Numbered from the stretch's first letter, positions 47,211 through 58,463 are shown. The stretch is 64,000 bases of DNA from an uncultured Clostridia bacterium (GCA_947166385.1 CAMVEB010000010.1:44233-108232), one strand, 5' to 3'. Notes: a model not told the origin generated them from the letters alone. Translations and numbers: made by a program.

Positions 47211-49835
47211 ATGGACACTGAGAAAGTGATCTCTGATCTGAATAAGCGCTTCGCACAGCCATTGCCACCCTACTATAAACGCAGGGTGATCTTCTGGATG
47301 GATGAAGATCGTGAGTATGCTGACCAACTTGACGATTTTGTATTAGAAAACGCCAAGCTCATACAGTTGACGGGCAATAATCTTTTTACTGTTAAAAAGC
47401 TTATAGGATACGACGATCCCTATAGTAACTATGTCGTCTACTGTCCGGTCTCTTATGAAAAGTTGGAGGACAATTGGCTTTTGGACGTACAGCTGTACAG
47501 CGGTGAACAGTATCGTACAGATCTGATTTCTCAATGGATGTCGGAAATGCACTTGTTTGACAGTCAAAATATGCGTGATTTGGTCAAACGTTATCGTAAA
47601 TTCTTTAATGCCAAAGATCGTCGGGCTAAGATTGCGGATATGCCTGCCATCAACACTCCGGTTCAGGTGCATCTTGCAGTCATGAGTGCTATTGTTGGTA
47701 TCAAGCAGCCCCAACCTAACGCCATAATCAAATCAGTGCTGGAATCAGGGTTAGATCTGGAAACTAACGATGTTTACAAGGCTATGATTGATTATGGCGC
47801 GAAGGATGCTTTCTGGCAGCTGGTAACCAAGGCATCCGGATACAACGAGGAGGACATTAGCCTCCGACGTGTCGCAACTCATATTCTGCTGACTGCCTGC
47901 ACACGTACCATGAAGGCGGAGAATTTGAGTGGACTGGAACGGTATATCTCCCCACCACATCAGGCAAGGTGCTATGACCTGGTTTCCGAATGGCTACATT
48001 CCGACGACAAACAAAGCCTATACAGTATTGCAAGAGAGGTCGAAGAAGAAGTCCTGTTATCGTATCGTTTTGACAAGTTGCCTATCGCTGATCTTCTAGA
48101 AACTGAATGCTTCCCATGTGTCAACGAATGCATTCTGAAACGAATTATGAAGGATATCAGCAATGAGATTGTTGATATTGATACGATCACAACTGCTGTT
48201 CAGAAACGCCGTACATGTGTTTGGTATGATACAGTTGGTATCTACTACGATGGATTGCTCCAGGTTGCAAACATGCAAGGTTTCTATCTGGAACACGCAA
48301 CGGGATTCCATGAAGCCCAACCGGAAGTATCTTGGAAAGCATATACGGAAGATTACTATCGCATGGATACATACTACCGGCTTTTCCACGTTGCTTACAG
48401 TGAGAGTCTAAAAGGATACAAAGAAAACATTACAGACTTGTTTGCTCATGTAGCTGATCAAGTAGAAATGCTCTACGTCAATTGGTTCATGCAAGAGCTT
48501 GGTGAAAACTGGACAAACATCAGCGAAGATGATCTGAAAGAATACGGATACGTTCGTAACATTCCACGTCAAGTTGATTTCTATAAGAACCGCGTTGTTG
48601 TTAGAAGAAATCCCTCCACAGGGCGCCCAGAGCGGAACAAGACTTTCGTGGTGATTTCCGATGCACTTCGTTATGAAGTTGCCGCTGGGCTTACAGAGGT
48701 TCTTAAACGAGAGCAACAGGCCAAGGTGACACTGGACAGCATGCAGGCTATTTTTCCGACCATCACGAAGTTTGGCATGGCTGCGCTGCTGCCTCATAAG
48801 GAATTGTCCATCAATATTGATAACGGGGTCGTAAAAGTATTAGCCGATGGAGTTTCCACAGACAGTAATTACCGGGATAAGATCCTAAAGTCCACCAACC
48901 CGAAGAGTCTGGCTGTACGATATGAGGATATTGTCAGTTTAAAGCAAAAAGAAGTACGTGACCTTATCGCTGGTATGGAGGTTATCTATATCTATCATGA
49001 TCGTGTCGACGCTTCCAGTCATGGCAATGAAGCAGATGTGTTTACTGCCTGCGATACAGCCATTCGAGAACTGCATGGTCTTGTAAAAAAGATCACAGGT
49101 GATATGAACGGCACCCATATTATTATCACCGCGGATCACGGTTTCCTGTATACGCATGACCCTTTATCCGAAAGCGACAAGGTGGGAAAAGCATCCTTCA
49201 CAGAACAGAGTATCGAATATGGACGGCGTTATGCGATTCTAAAAGAAGGATCTCAACCAGATTATCTGATGCCGATTCGTATGTGCGAAGCCGGTGCTGG
49301 ATACGAAGGTTATGCGCCACGAGAAAGCATCCGGATTAAAATGCCAGGTGCCGGTCTGAACTTCGTGCATGGTGGAGCCAGTTTGCAGGAAATGGTAGTT
49401 CCGGTGATTGCTTATCAGCATCTACGCAATGATAGCAAGGAGTATAAAGATAACAAGGCTAAGTATGATACCAAACCAGTCACGATCAGTCTGCTGTCTG
49501 CGTCACATCAGGTTAGCAACATGATCTTCAGTCTGGAGTTTTATCAGAAGGAAGCCGTAAACGCAAACTGGAATGCGGAAACTTATCTTCTTTACTTCAC
49601 AGATGCGTCTGGGCATCCGATCAGTGACACTCAAAAGCTAATTGCCGATAAAACAGATGCAGATAATCGTGCCCGTACCTGGCGGGTAACATTTAACCTG
49701 AAGCAACAGAAGTATGATCAGCATACCTCATATTATCTGATTATTCAGGATGAACGCGGACTGCAGTTGCCGCAGCGCGAGGAATTCCATATCATCATCG
49801 CCATGGCAATTGATGAGTTCAACTTTTTTGACTGA
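47211..49835 (+). CDS. pglZ: PglZ alkaline-phosphatase-fold protein
   Basis: 874 aa; FVVISDALRYEVAAGLTEVLKRE, GTHIIITADHGFLYTHDPLSESDK, VHGGASLQEMVVPVIAY. Confidence 0.95.
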   Translation: MDTEKVISDLNKRFAQPLPPYYKRRVIFWMDEDREYADQLDDFVLENAKLIQLTGNNLFTVKKLIGYDDPYSNYVVYCPVSYEKLEDNWLLDVQLYSGEQYRTDLISQWMSEMHLFDSQNMRDLVKRYRKFFNAKDRRAKIADMPAINTPVQVHLAVMSAIVGIKQPQPNAIIKSVLESGLDLETNDVYKAMIDYGAKDAFWQLVTKASGYNEEDISLRRVATHILLTACTRTMKAENLSGLERYISPPHQARCYDLVSEWLHSDDKQSLYSIAREVEEEVLLSYRFDKLPIADLLETECFPCVNECILKRIMKDISNEIVDIDTITTAVQKRRTCVWYDTVGIYYDGLLQVANMQGFYLEHATGFHEAQPEVSWKAYTEDYYRMDTYYRLFHVAYSESLKGYKENITDLFAHVADQVEMLYVNWFMQELGENWTNISEDDLKEYGYVRNIPRQVDFYKNRVVVRRNPSTGRPERNKTFVVISDALRYEVAAGLTEVLKREQQAKVTLDSMQAIFPTITKFGMAALLPHKELSINIDNGVVKVLADGVSTDSNYRDKILKSTNPKSLAVRYEDIVSLKQKEVRDLIAGMEVIYIYHDRVDASSHGNEADVFTACDTAIRELHGLVKKITGDMNGTHIIITADHGFLYTHDPLSESDKVGKASFTEQSIEYGRRYAILKEGSQPDYLMPIRMCEAGAGYEGYAPRESIRIKMPGAGLNFVHGGASLQEMVVPVIAYQHLRNDSKEYKDNKAKYDTKPVTISLLSASHQVSNMIFSLEFYQKEAVNANWNAETYLLYFTDASGHPISDTQKLIADKTDADNRARTWRVTFNLKQQKYDQHTSYYLIIQDERGLQLPQREEFHIIIAMAIDEFNFFD

Positions 49836-49853
49836 TTGTTAAGGAGCAAGTTC

Positions 49854-52800
49854 ATGGATAAGAATGCCATCAAGAAATTTTCAACTTGGGCACGGCGGGA
49901 ATTAATCGAGCGCATCCGCCAGCAAGCATATCGCTACGGAGTAGAAAACGCTAATGCGGATCCTTATGCCGACTCTGCTCATGGGGGTGTGCTAACCCCA
50001 AAGCAGCGTAGCCAGCGTCAAGCGTTGATTGAGCGGATGCAGGCAAAAGGATATGAGACGACCATTGAAGAAGTGGCCTATACTTGGTTTGATCGATTTT
50101 GTTCCTTAAGGTTCATGGAGGTCAATGGTTATTTACCGGGAAAAACGCGCATGTTTTCAGACGAAAACGGCGCTTTCCATCCACAGATTCTATCAAATGC
50201 TTTGAATGTTGAGCTTGATGGATTAGACATTAATACTGTGATTCAACTGAAAGAAGAAAATAAAACTGAAGAGTTGTTTAAGTATCTTCTTCTAACTATG
50301 TGTAATGTTCTGAAACCGGTTTTAACACTGTTTCAACCCGATGATCGCGGATGCTATTTGTCAGATCGGGATTATACCTGGCTACTGTTGCCGGATAATC
50401 TACTCCGGGAAGGCAGTGTCCCGGAACAAATGGTCCTGACAATTCCGGAGGATGACTGGAAAGATGCTGTGCAGATCGTTGGGTGGCTCTACCAGTATTA
50501 CAATGCAGAACCAAAGGATCAGGTATTCGCCAATCTGAAGAAGAATATCAAGATCAGTAAAAAGGATATTCCTGCTGCCACTCAGCTTTTTACCCCGGAC
50601 TGGATTGTTCGCTACATGGTTGAAAACAGTTTGGGACGCTTTTGGTTAGAAGGGCATCCTGATGAAAACCTGAAAACTAACTGGAAATATTATCTGGAGG
50701 AAGCTGAGCAGGAGCCAGAAGTCCAGGCACAGCTTGCCAAGCTTCGGGAAAGCTATGCTGCCATCAAACCAGAAGAGCTTTTGTGCATTGACCCCTGTAT
50801 GGGCAGCGGACACATCCTTGTTTATATGTTCGATGTACTAGTACAGATTTACGAAGCTTATGGATATCCTACACGCGAGGCTGTCGCAAGCATTGTGGAG
50901 AAGAACCTTTGGGGGCTGGATATTGATGACCGTGCTGCGCAGTTGGCCAATTTTGCGGTTATGATGAAGGCCCGGCAGTATGATAAGGGGTGGTTCCGGA
51001 GAGGAATACAGCCTCATGTGATGGCTGTTCAGGAGAGCAATGGGATTGACAGGAATCATCTACGTTTTATGGGGAACAGCCTAAGTGAATTTGAACGAAA
51101 CAATGCTGTTACACAGATTGATACTTTATTAGACGAGTTTGTTGACGCAAAAGAGTATGGCTCCATTTTGAAACCGCAGAAATATGATTTGGATTTATTA
51201 AAATGTTTTATCGAAGCAACTACTCCTGAACAACAATTGTCAATGGAGGAAGCTGGAATTGAAAGAACTCAGGAACAGTTACGGCAAATAATTGAACAAT
51301 CATATGTTTTAACGCAGAAATACCAAGTTGTTGTTACTAATCCACCATATATGGGATCAACGGGTATGAGCGAAAAACTATCCATATATACAAAAACAAA
51401 TTATCCTGACTCAAAAAGCGACATGAGCACAGTCTTTATGGAGCGTTGTCTTAGTTTTTGCTGTGATTGTGGCTTGATGTCAATGATTAATATACCAGTA
51501 TGGATGTTCCTTTCAAGTTTTGATAAGCTCCGTAAAAACATTGTTGAAAACAATACATACATTAACATGGTACATCCTGGCCGTGGTATATTTGGTTCTG
51601 ACTTTGGTACCACAGCTTTTGTTATCGAAAATCATCGAATCACAAATTATATAGGGCACTATTGTCGTTTGTTTGATAAAAAAGGAGAAGTCGAAAGCGT
51701 TGATGCGCGTGAAAAAGCTTTACTTTCAGGCAAAGGCCGATTCTTTGCCAAGCAAGAAACGTTCTCTAAAATTCCTGGAACGCCTTTGGCTTATTGGGTA
51801 AGCAAAGAATTCATCGATTCATTTAGTTTTGAGAATCTTTATAAATTTGCTCCAACAAAGCAGGGCATCGCGACAGCAAACAATGACCATTATCTACGAT
51901 TTTGGTTTGAAGTAAGCAATAGTAATATTGCATGGAACATTTTATCTCATGAGCAATCATTAGAAACAGACAATAAATGGTATCCATATAATAAGGGTGG
52001 CGTTTTTAGAAGATGGTATGGAAATAGAGAATATGTGCTTAATTGGCAATACGATGGAAAAGAGTTACGCAACGATAGTAAGGCAGTAATTAGGAATCCT
52101 GCTAATTACTTTCTTCCCGGCTGTACTTGGTCTGATGTTACAATGAGTGGATTCTCAGTGCGTATTTCCGATCCTGGCTTCATCAATGACAGTGCAGGCC
52201 CCATGTGTTTCCCTAGCGATGATACAATAGACTATACACTAGCATTATTGAATAGCAAACCAATACAAAGCTTTCTCGAACTGTTAACACCCAATTTTCA
52301 TTATCGTGAAGGCCCTGTTGGCTTATTGCCTTTTAAGATTGAGCAAAAAGAAAAAGTCGATATATTAAGCAAAAGATGTCAGGAATTATCGAAAAAGGAC
52401 TGGGATTCTTTTGAAGCATCCTGGGATTTCCAGTGCCATCCAATCGTACTTGCTGAACAACAAATCAAAACGAACCCCGCAGACGCTCTTGCGGATGCAT
52501 TGTGCGCAGGGGATCTTTCAAAAGTATCTGCGCCGATAGAATCATGTTACAGAGTCTGGGAAGGGCAATGTAAAACCAGGTTCAATCTACTTAAGCAGAA
52601 TGAAGAAGAATTGAATCGTATTTTCATCGATACTTATGGTTTGCAAAATGAACTGTCTCCAGAAGTAGCCGACAAGGATGTGACCGTTCGCAATGCCGAT
52701 TTGGGGCGTGACATTCGAAGTCTCATTTCCTATGCGGTAGGCTGTATGTTTGGTCGCTATTCTCTGAATAAACCGGGTCTACAGTTTGCAGGTGGAAACT

Positions 52801-53429
52801 GGCAACAATGGCTAAACGAACAGGGTGAGATGCGATATATACCTGATAAAGATGGTATACTTCCCATTACCGATGATGAATATTTTAACGATGATATTGT
52901 CACAATGTTTATTGATTGGCTAAAGAAAGTTTTTGATCCGGAAACTATAGAAGACAATCTTAAGTTTATCGCCTCAGCGCTTTATCCGAAGGGAAATGGA
53001 ACTGCACGTGAACTGATCAGACAGTACTTCCTGAACGATTTCTATAAGGATCATATAAAGAACTAGCAAAAGCGTCCGATATACTGGATGTTTGATTCGG
53101 GTAAGAAGAACGGACTTAAGTGCTTAGTTTACATGCATCGCTGGACAAAAGATATAGTTGCCCGTGTTCGCACAGACTATGTACATGAGATGCAGAGCCG
53201 CTACCGCACAGCCATTGAAGAACTGTCTCATCGCGTAGATAGCGTAAGCGGCTCCGAGCGGGTACGACTGCAGAAGCAGCTTACAAAGATTCAGGAACAA
53301 GATATAGAACTGCTGAAATATGAAGAAAAAGTACACCATTTAGCAGATCAGATGATCACAATTGATCTGGATGATGGGGTGAAACATAATTACTCCATTT
53401 TCGAAGATGTATTAGCACCGATCAAGTAA
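49854..53429 (+). pseudogene. pglX: Second PglX methyltransferase, interrupted by one in-frame TAG at 53064-53066
   Basis: ORFs 49836-53066 and 53088-53429 are in the same frame; alignment to copy 1: [21 protein letters not shown] vs DHIKN*QKRPIYWMFDSGKKN. MTase motifs DPCMGSGHILVY and NPPYMGSTGMSE intact. Confidence 0.9.
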
Positions 53430-53462
53430 TTAATGACTTAATCGCTGAAGGGAGGGTTGACA

Positions 53463-56345
53463 GTGAGTGGATATTTTGCAGAACGATATATGAGCGTATC
53501 TTATCCTATTGACAGTGCCTCAAGCAAAGGACTTCGAAATGCGCAACTTGGTGCTGTTCATGCTGTGTCATCCTTTTTTACCCTTCATGATAAACAAGCG
53601 GCAATTATCGTGATGCCAACCGGTGCGGGAAAAACAGCTGTTCTCATGATGGTTCCGTACCTCCTGCGCAAGAACAAGATTTTAATAGTGACTCCCAGTA
53701 AGATGGTGCGCGGTCAGATTGCCGAGGATTTTTCAGAACTAATCACATTGTGTAAAGCTAATGTCTTCCCTGAAGAAATGCCAAAACCGATTGTCTATGA
53801 GATGGAACATCGGTATAGCGAGGACATAAACGATAACTTGCAAGCTGCTGATGTAATTATTGCAACACCGAATTGCGCATTAACATTAAGCGAAACTGAA
53901 TGGGCAAAAAACAATATTGATCTGGTCGAAGTTGATGAGGCACATCATTCACCTGCAAAAACATGGACACAGGTCTTAATCAATTTGGGAGACGCAGCGC
54001 ATGTACTTTTTACCGCTACTCCTTTTAGATTGGACAGGAAGGAAATAGTTGGTGAAATTGTTTTCGACTATCCGCTCTCTCAGGCATATTCTGACGGAAT
54101 ATATGGTGAACTACAATACATACCGGTCGATCCTACAGATAATCCAGATTTAAGTATTGCTCAAAAAGCCGAAGAAGTGTATTACAATGATAAAGAAGCC
54201 GGATTTAAGCATTTTCTCATGGTACGAACAGACACAAAAGAAAATGCTGAAATGCTGGAAAGAATCTATGCAGAAAACACCAAATTAAAACTGAAACGCA
54301 TCGACAGCTCACTAACGCATTCATCCATCAAATCATGTTTGAATCAGTTGAGATCCGGTGATCTTGACGGCATCATTTGCGTAGATATGTTAGGAGAAGG
54401 CTATGATTTCCCAAATTTAAAGATTGCAGCCATTCACGCTCCACACAAATCGCTTGCAGCCACATTACAGTTCATCGGTAGATTCGCTCGCACTAATGCT
54501 TCCGACATTGGTACAGCAAAGTTTATTGCAGTAAACGACTCGGAACTGGAAATAGAAAATAAAAAGCTGTATTCAAATGATGCAGTTTGGCAAGATATGA
54601 TCATCGGTTTGAGTGAAGAAAAAAACCGAACAGAATTAGAAAACCGTCGCTATTATCATGAATATGTCAATGATGATGTTGATGTGACTACCAATGTTCC
54701 ACTTCAGGCTATACGGCCAAATTGCCACGATCGTATTTATCGCATCCGAGAATTCAATTTTGCAGGAAATTTCCCAGACGGCTGTAATGTTGCTAATCGT
54801 GTGCGTCGCAGCAAGAAAGATAATACAATCATTGGCATTGGCCTTGATAATGTCTCGCCTCTATGGTTAAGTAACGGAAATAAGATTGATTCAACTTATG
54901 TCTTATATATTGTTCACTATCAACAAGAAACAAAGATGCTGCATATCTATAGTCCTAAGCATACTGAAGTAGTATATGATGAAATAGCTTCAGCATTCTC
55001 TACCGGCTATGAATTAATTCCTAAGTCTGAAATATATCGCGTTTTAGGAGAATTGCAGGGATTTGAGATTTTTAACTCGGGAATGCTCAATAGACAAGCA
55101 GAATCTGGTGAATCATATAGGATTATGGCTGGCTCTGATGTGAGCAGCGCTATTGATCCCAATACAGGCCGTTTATATTCAGCAGGACATGCTTTTTGCA
55201 AAGCACGAGACTCAAAGTCCGATGAAGAGATTACAATTGGATATAGCAGCGCTTCAAAAGTGTGGAGTAGCTCATATTTAGATTTACGTGATTTTATTGC
55301 TTGGTTTGACTCAGTAGGCAGAAAAATAGCAAATAAATCGATTGTAGTAAAAACAAATACGAACTTTGATTTGCTTCCTAAAGCTGAGATGTTGTATGAA
55401 TATCCTAATAATATTTTTTACGGCGTTTTCTCAGGTAGAACTTATACAAGTCCACCGATTGTTTCTGATCAGATTGGTGAAAACTCAATCCTTCTCACAG
55501 ACTGTTCAATTGTTATCCGGGAGCAGAAAAAGGATGCTGTTGTTATAGAAATTGTTATGAGGCATGGTTCTGCTCTTCTTAGATGCGATACTCATGGGCA
55601 GTATTCTTTTTTGAACGATTCCTTTACTGTTCGCGGTGGCTTTGGAACAATGTTGTTATCTGATTATCTATGTGATTATCCTGTTATTTTCAGAACACTT
55701 GATGACAGAACAATTCATGGTATGGATGTATATTCTGGAAATGCGAATATGCTGCCTTTCGATTCTTCTCTAATTAAAGGTGTTGATTGGAACAGCCTTA
55801 ATGTTGATACTTCCTTGGAATATGGCGTAGCAGCACCTAATAAAAGAGTTTCCATACAAGATGGCTTAGAACGATTACTGATAGATAATCCTGAAAACAA
55901 ATTTATAGTTTACGATCATGGTAGCGGCGAAGTTGCCGACTATATTGCTGTTCAAGAAAGAGGAAACGAACTTCACATTATTCTTTATCATGTTAAGCGT
56001 ATGAGTGCGAAAACTTACAACAGTAGCGTTGATGATGTATATGAAGTTTGCGGCCAAGCAGTAAAATCACTTATGTGGTTTATGCCTCGTGGCAGGTTGC
56101 CAGAGAGATTAATTCACCGCAAGAAGCAACGCACCAAATTCATGGTTAAAGGGGATTTTGATGAGCTTATAACAGCACTCCGGAACACTAATCGATTAGT
56201 GCGCGGAAAAATTGCCGTAGTTCAACCTTCAATAAGTGCTTCCGTTGAGCTTCCTGGAAAAATTGCAGAAGTTCTTGGAGCTACGTCAAATTTCATTACA
56301 AGGGCTGGAAAAGTCAACGAGTTTATGATAATTGGCAGCAATTAA
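53463..56345 (+). CDS. SF2 DEAD/DEAH-type helicase with C-terminal nuclease-like motif
   Basis: About 960 aa; MPTGAGKTAVLMMVPYLL, EVDEAHHSPAKTW, FTATPFRLDRKEIV, TLQFIGRFAR; C-terminal YDHGSGEVADYIAVQERGNELHIILYHVKRMSAKTY...VDDVYEVCGQAVKS. Start TTG/GTG (53457/53463) uncertain. Confidence 0.85.
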   Translation: MSGYFAERYMSVSYPIDSASSKGLRNAQLGAVHAVSSFFTLHDKQAAIIVMPTGAGKTAVLMMVPYLLRKNKILIVTPSKMVRGQIAEDFSELITLCKANVFPEEMPKPIVYEMEHRYSEDINDNLQAADVIIATPNCALTLSETEWAKNNIDLVEVDEAHHSPAKTWTQVLINLGDAAHVLFTATPFRLDRKEIVGEIVFDYPLSQAYSDGIYGELQYIPVDPTDNPDLSIAQKAEEVYYNDKEAGFKHFLMVRTDTKENAEMLERIYAENTKLKLKRIDSSLTHSSIKSCLNQLRSGDLDGIICVDMLGEGYDFPNLKIAAIHAPHKSLAATLQFIGRFARTNASDIGTAKFIAVNDSELEIENKKLYSNDAVWQDMIIGLSEEKNRTELENRRYYHEYVNDDVDVTTNVPLQAIRPNCHDRIYRIREFNFAGNFPDGCNVANRVRRSKKDNTIIGIGLDNVSPLWLSNGNKIDSTYVLYIVHYQQETKMLHIYSPKHTEVVYDEIASAFSTGYELIPKSEIYRVLGELQGFEIFNSGMLNRQAESGESYRIMAGSDVSSAIDPNTGRLYSAGHAFCKARDSKSDEEITIGYSSASKVWSSSYLDLRDFIAWFDSVGRKIANKSIVVKTNTNFDLLPKAEMLYEYPNNIFYGVFSGRTYTSPPIVSDQIGENSILLTDCSIVIREQKKDAVVIEIVMRHGSALLRCDTHGQYSFLNDSFTVRGGFGTMLLSDYLCDYPVIFRTLDDRTIHGMDVYSGNANMLPFDSSLIKGVDWNSLNVDTSLEYGVAAPNKRVSIQDGLERLLIDNPENKFIVYDHGSGEVADYIAVQERGNELHIILYHVKRMSAKTYNSSVDDVYEVCGQAVKSLMWFMPRGRLPERLIHRKKQRTKFMVKGDFDELITALRNTNRLVRGKIAVVQPSISASVELPGKIAEVLGATSNFITRAGKVNEFMIIGSN

Positions 56346-56366
56346 TCGAAAGGCTGGTGAAAAAAG

Positions 56367-58421
56367 ATGGGTAGTGTTTTTCTTACTTCCAGAGAAGAAA
56401 TTAAGGATAAACTCCGTCAGCACTTTGATGGAAAGATTGTCCGCAAGGATCTTACTAAGAAAATCAAGGAAGGCGCCAATGTGCCTGTTTATGTCCTAGA
56501 GTTTTTGCTGGGACAATACTGTTCTTCTGATGATGACGCGATCATTGAACGCGGTGTTCAGCATGTAAAGCGGATTCTGGCGGATAACTTTGTGCGTCCG
56601 GATGAAGCTCAAAAGATCCTGTCACAGTTGCGGCAGAAAGGCAGCTATACGGTAATCGATAAGATCACGGTTGGCCTGAACATCAAAAATGACAAGTATG
56701 AAGCCGAGTTCTCAAATCTTGGCCTGAAAGGGTTACCGATCAGCGAAGAGTATCCGGAACGCTTCGATCGGCTGCTTTGCGGCGGCATCTGGTGCATCGT
56801 ACAGCTTGATTATGAATTCAATGAAGAAGAAAAGCATGGATCTCCCATCAGTATTCGTAAACTGACACCCATTCAAATGCCTCATGTAGATATTGACGAA
56901 CTGAAAGAAGGCCGAAAAGCATTCACCAAAGAAGAATGGATGGATGTGCTGCTCCGATCCATCGGTATGGAACCCGATTCTCTTAAACCACGCGAAAAAT
57001 GGTTGCTGCTGGCACGAATGATTCCTCTTGTGGAGAACAATTTCAATCTTTGCGAACTTGGCCCGCGTTCCACTGGTAAGAGTCATCTGTTCAAAGAGAT
57101 ATCACCGAACAGTATTCTTGTTTCTGGTGGGCAAACTACTGTTGCAAATTTGTTTTACAACATGGCGCGAAAGACGGTGGGTTTGGTCGGCTTGTGGGAT
57201 GTTGTCGCTTTTGATGAAGTAGCGGGAATCAACTTTAAGGATAAAGACGGCATCCAGATCATGAAAGACTACATGGCCTCCGGATCTTTTGCTCGCGGGA
57301 AAGAAGAAAAAGCAGCCTCTGCTTCTATGGTGTTCGTAGGCAACATAAATCAAAGCGTAGATGTGCTGTTAAAGACCAGTAGCCTATTTGATCCATTCCC
57401 TCCGGAAATGGGGACGGATACTGCTTTTCTTGATCGTATGCATTGCTATATACCCGGTTGGGAGATTCCTAAATTCCGTCCTGAGCATTTTACAAATGAC
57501 TGGGGGTTCATCACTGACTATCTTGCAGAATTCCTGCGTGAACTGCGGAAAGAGCAGTTCGGAGATGCTCTGGATCAGTATTATCATCTGGGGCGCAATC
57601 TGAATCAACGCGATACGATTGCTGTCCGACGCATGGTTGGCGGTTTCATCAAACTTCTGTACCCAGACGGCATCTATACAAAGGAGGAACTGGAGGAAAT
57701 CCTAGTTCTGGCTTTGGAAATGCGCAGGCGCGTAAAAGAACAGTTGAAAAAACTGGGTGGCATGGAATTTTATGACGTTAACTTCAGTTATATCGACAAC
57801 GAAACTTTTGAAGAACACTTTGTTTCCGTTCCAGAACAGGGTGGCGGTAAGCTGATTCCAGACGGAGTGTGCAATCCCGGCAATGTGTATACCATTTCCC
57901 AGGGTAAGAGCGGCATGATCGGCGTGTTCCGACTGGAAAGCCAGATGCTTCCCGGGAATGGCAAGTTTGAACGTACGGGCCTTTCGAGCGATCAAAAGGC
58001 GAAAGAATCGACCAATACCGCCTTCAATTTCCTGAAAGCAAACAGTAATCACATCAGCGGTACAATCAGCACCACACAGAAAGATTATATTATTGGGTAT
58101 CAAGATCTACAAGGAATCGGCATGACAAACCAGCTGGCTTTGCCAACACTAATTGCGCTATGCTCGATCGCATTGAACAAACCGACTCTGAGTAATTTGG
58201 CGGTGCTGGGTGAAATCAGTATCAGCGGAACGATTCAAAAGGTGAATGAATTGGCCAATGCTTTGCAAGTCTGCTTGGACAGCGGAGCGAAAAAAGTGCT
58301 ACTTCCGATCACCAGTGCTGCTGATTTATCAACGGTACCGGCAGAATTGATTGGCTGCTTCAATATCATTTTCTATCAGAGCGCTGAGGATGCGGTGTTT
58401 AAGTCCCTAGGGGTAGATTAA
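56367..58421 (+). CDS. brxL: BrxL-like Lon/AAA+ protein
   Basis: 684 aa; CELGPRSTGKSHLFKEISPNSILVSGGQTTVANLFYNMARKTVGLVGLWDVVAFDEVAGI; Lon-like C-terminus KVNELANALQVCLDSGAKKVLLPITSAADLSTVPAELI. Confidence 0.93.
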   Translation: MGSVFLTSREEIKDKLRQHFDGKIVRKDLTKKIKEGANVPVYVLEFLLGQYCSSDDDAIIERGVQHVKRILADNFVRPDEAQKILSQLRQKGSYTVIDKITVGLNIKNDKYEAEFSNLGLKGLPISEEYPERFDRLLCGGIWCIVQLDYEFNEEEKHGSPISIRKLTPIQMPHVDIDELKEGRKAFTKEEWMDVLLRSIGMEPDSLKPREKWLLLARMIPLVENNFNLCELGPRSTGKSHLFKEISPNSILVSGGQTTVANLFYNMARKTVGLVGLWDVVAFDEVAGINFKDKDGIQIMKDYMASGSFARGKEEKAASASMVFVGNINQSVDVLLKTSSLFDPFPPEMGTDTAFLDRMHCYIPGWEIPKFRPEHFTNDWGFITDYLAEFLRELRKEQFGDALDQYYHLGRNLNQRDTIAVRRMVGGFIKLLYPDGIYTKEELEEILVLALEMRRRVKEQLKKLGGMEFYDVNFSYIDNETFEEHFVSVPEQGGGKLIPDGVCNPGNVYTISQGKSGMIGVFRLESQMLPGNGKFERTGLSSDQKAKESTNTAFNFLKANSNHISGTISTTQKDYIIGYQDLQGIGMTNQLALPTLIALCSIALNKPTLSNLAVLGEISISGTIQKVNELANALQVCLDSGAKKVLLPITSAADLSTVPAELIGCFNIIFYQSAEDAVFKSLGVD

Positions 58422-58463
58422 AAAGGAATCATATGAGAGCTATTGGGGATGGAGGTGATGGAT

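Noticed and set aside
49836-49853. TTG start giving MLRSKFMDKNA for pglX2
   Set aside because: An AAGGAG RBS precedes the ATG at 49854, and copy 1 starts with the matching MDKNAIKK.
53088-53429. Stand-alone 113-aa CDS downstream of pglX2
   Set aside because: Same frame as pglX2 and matching the PglX C-terminus; no RBS before its ATG. It is the tail of an interrupted gene.
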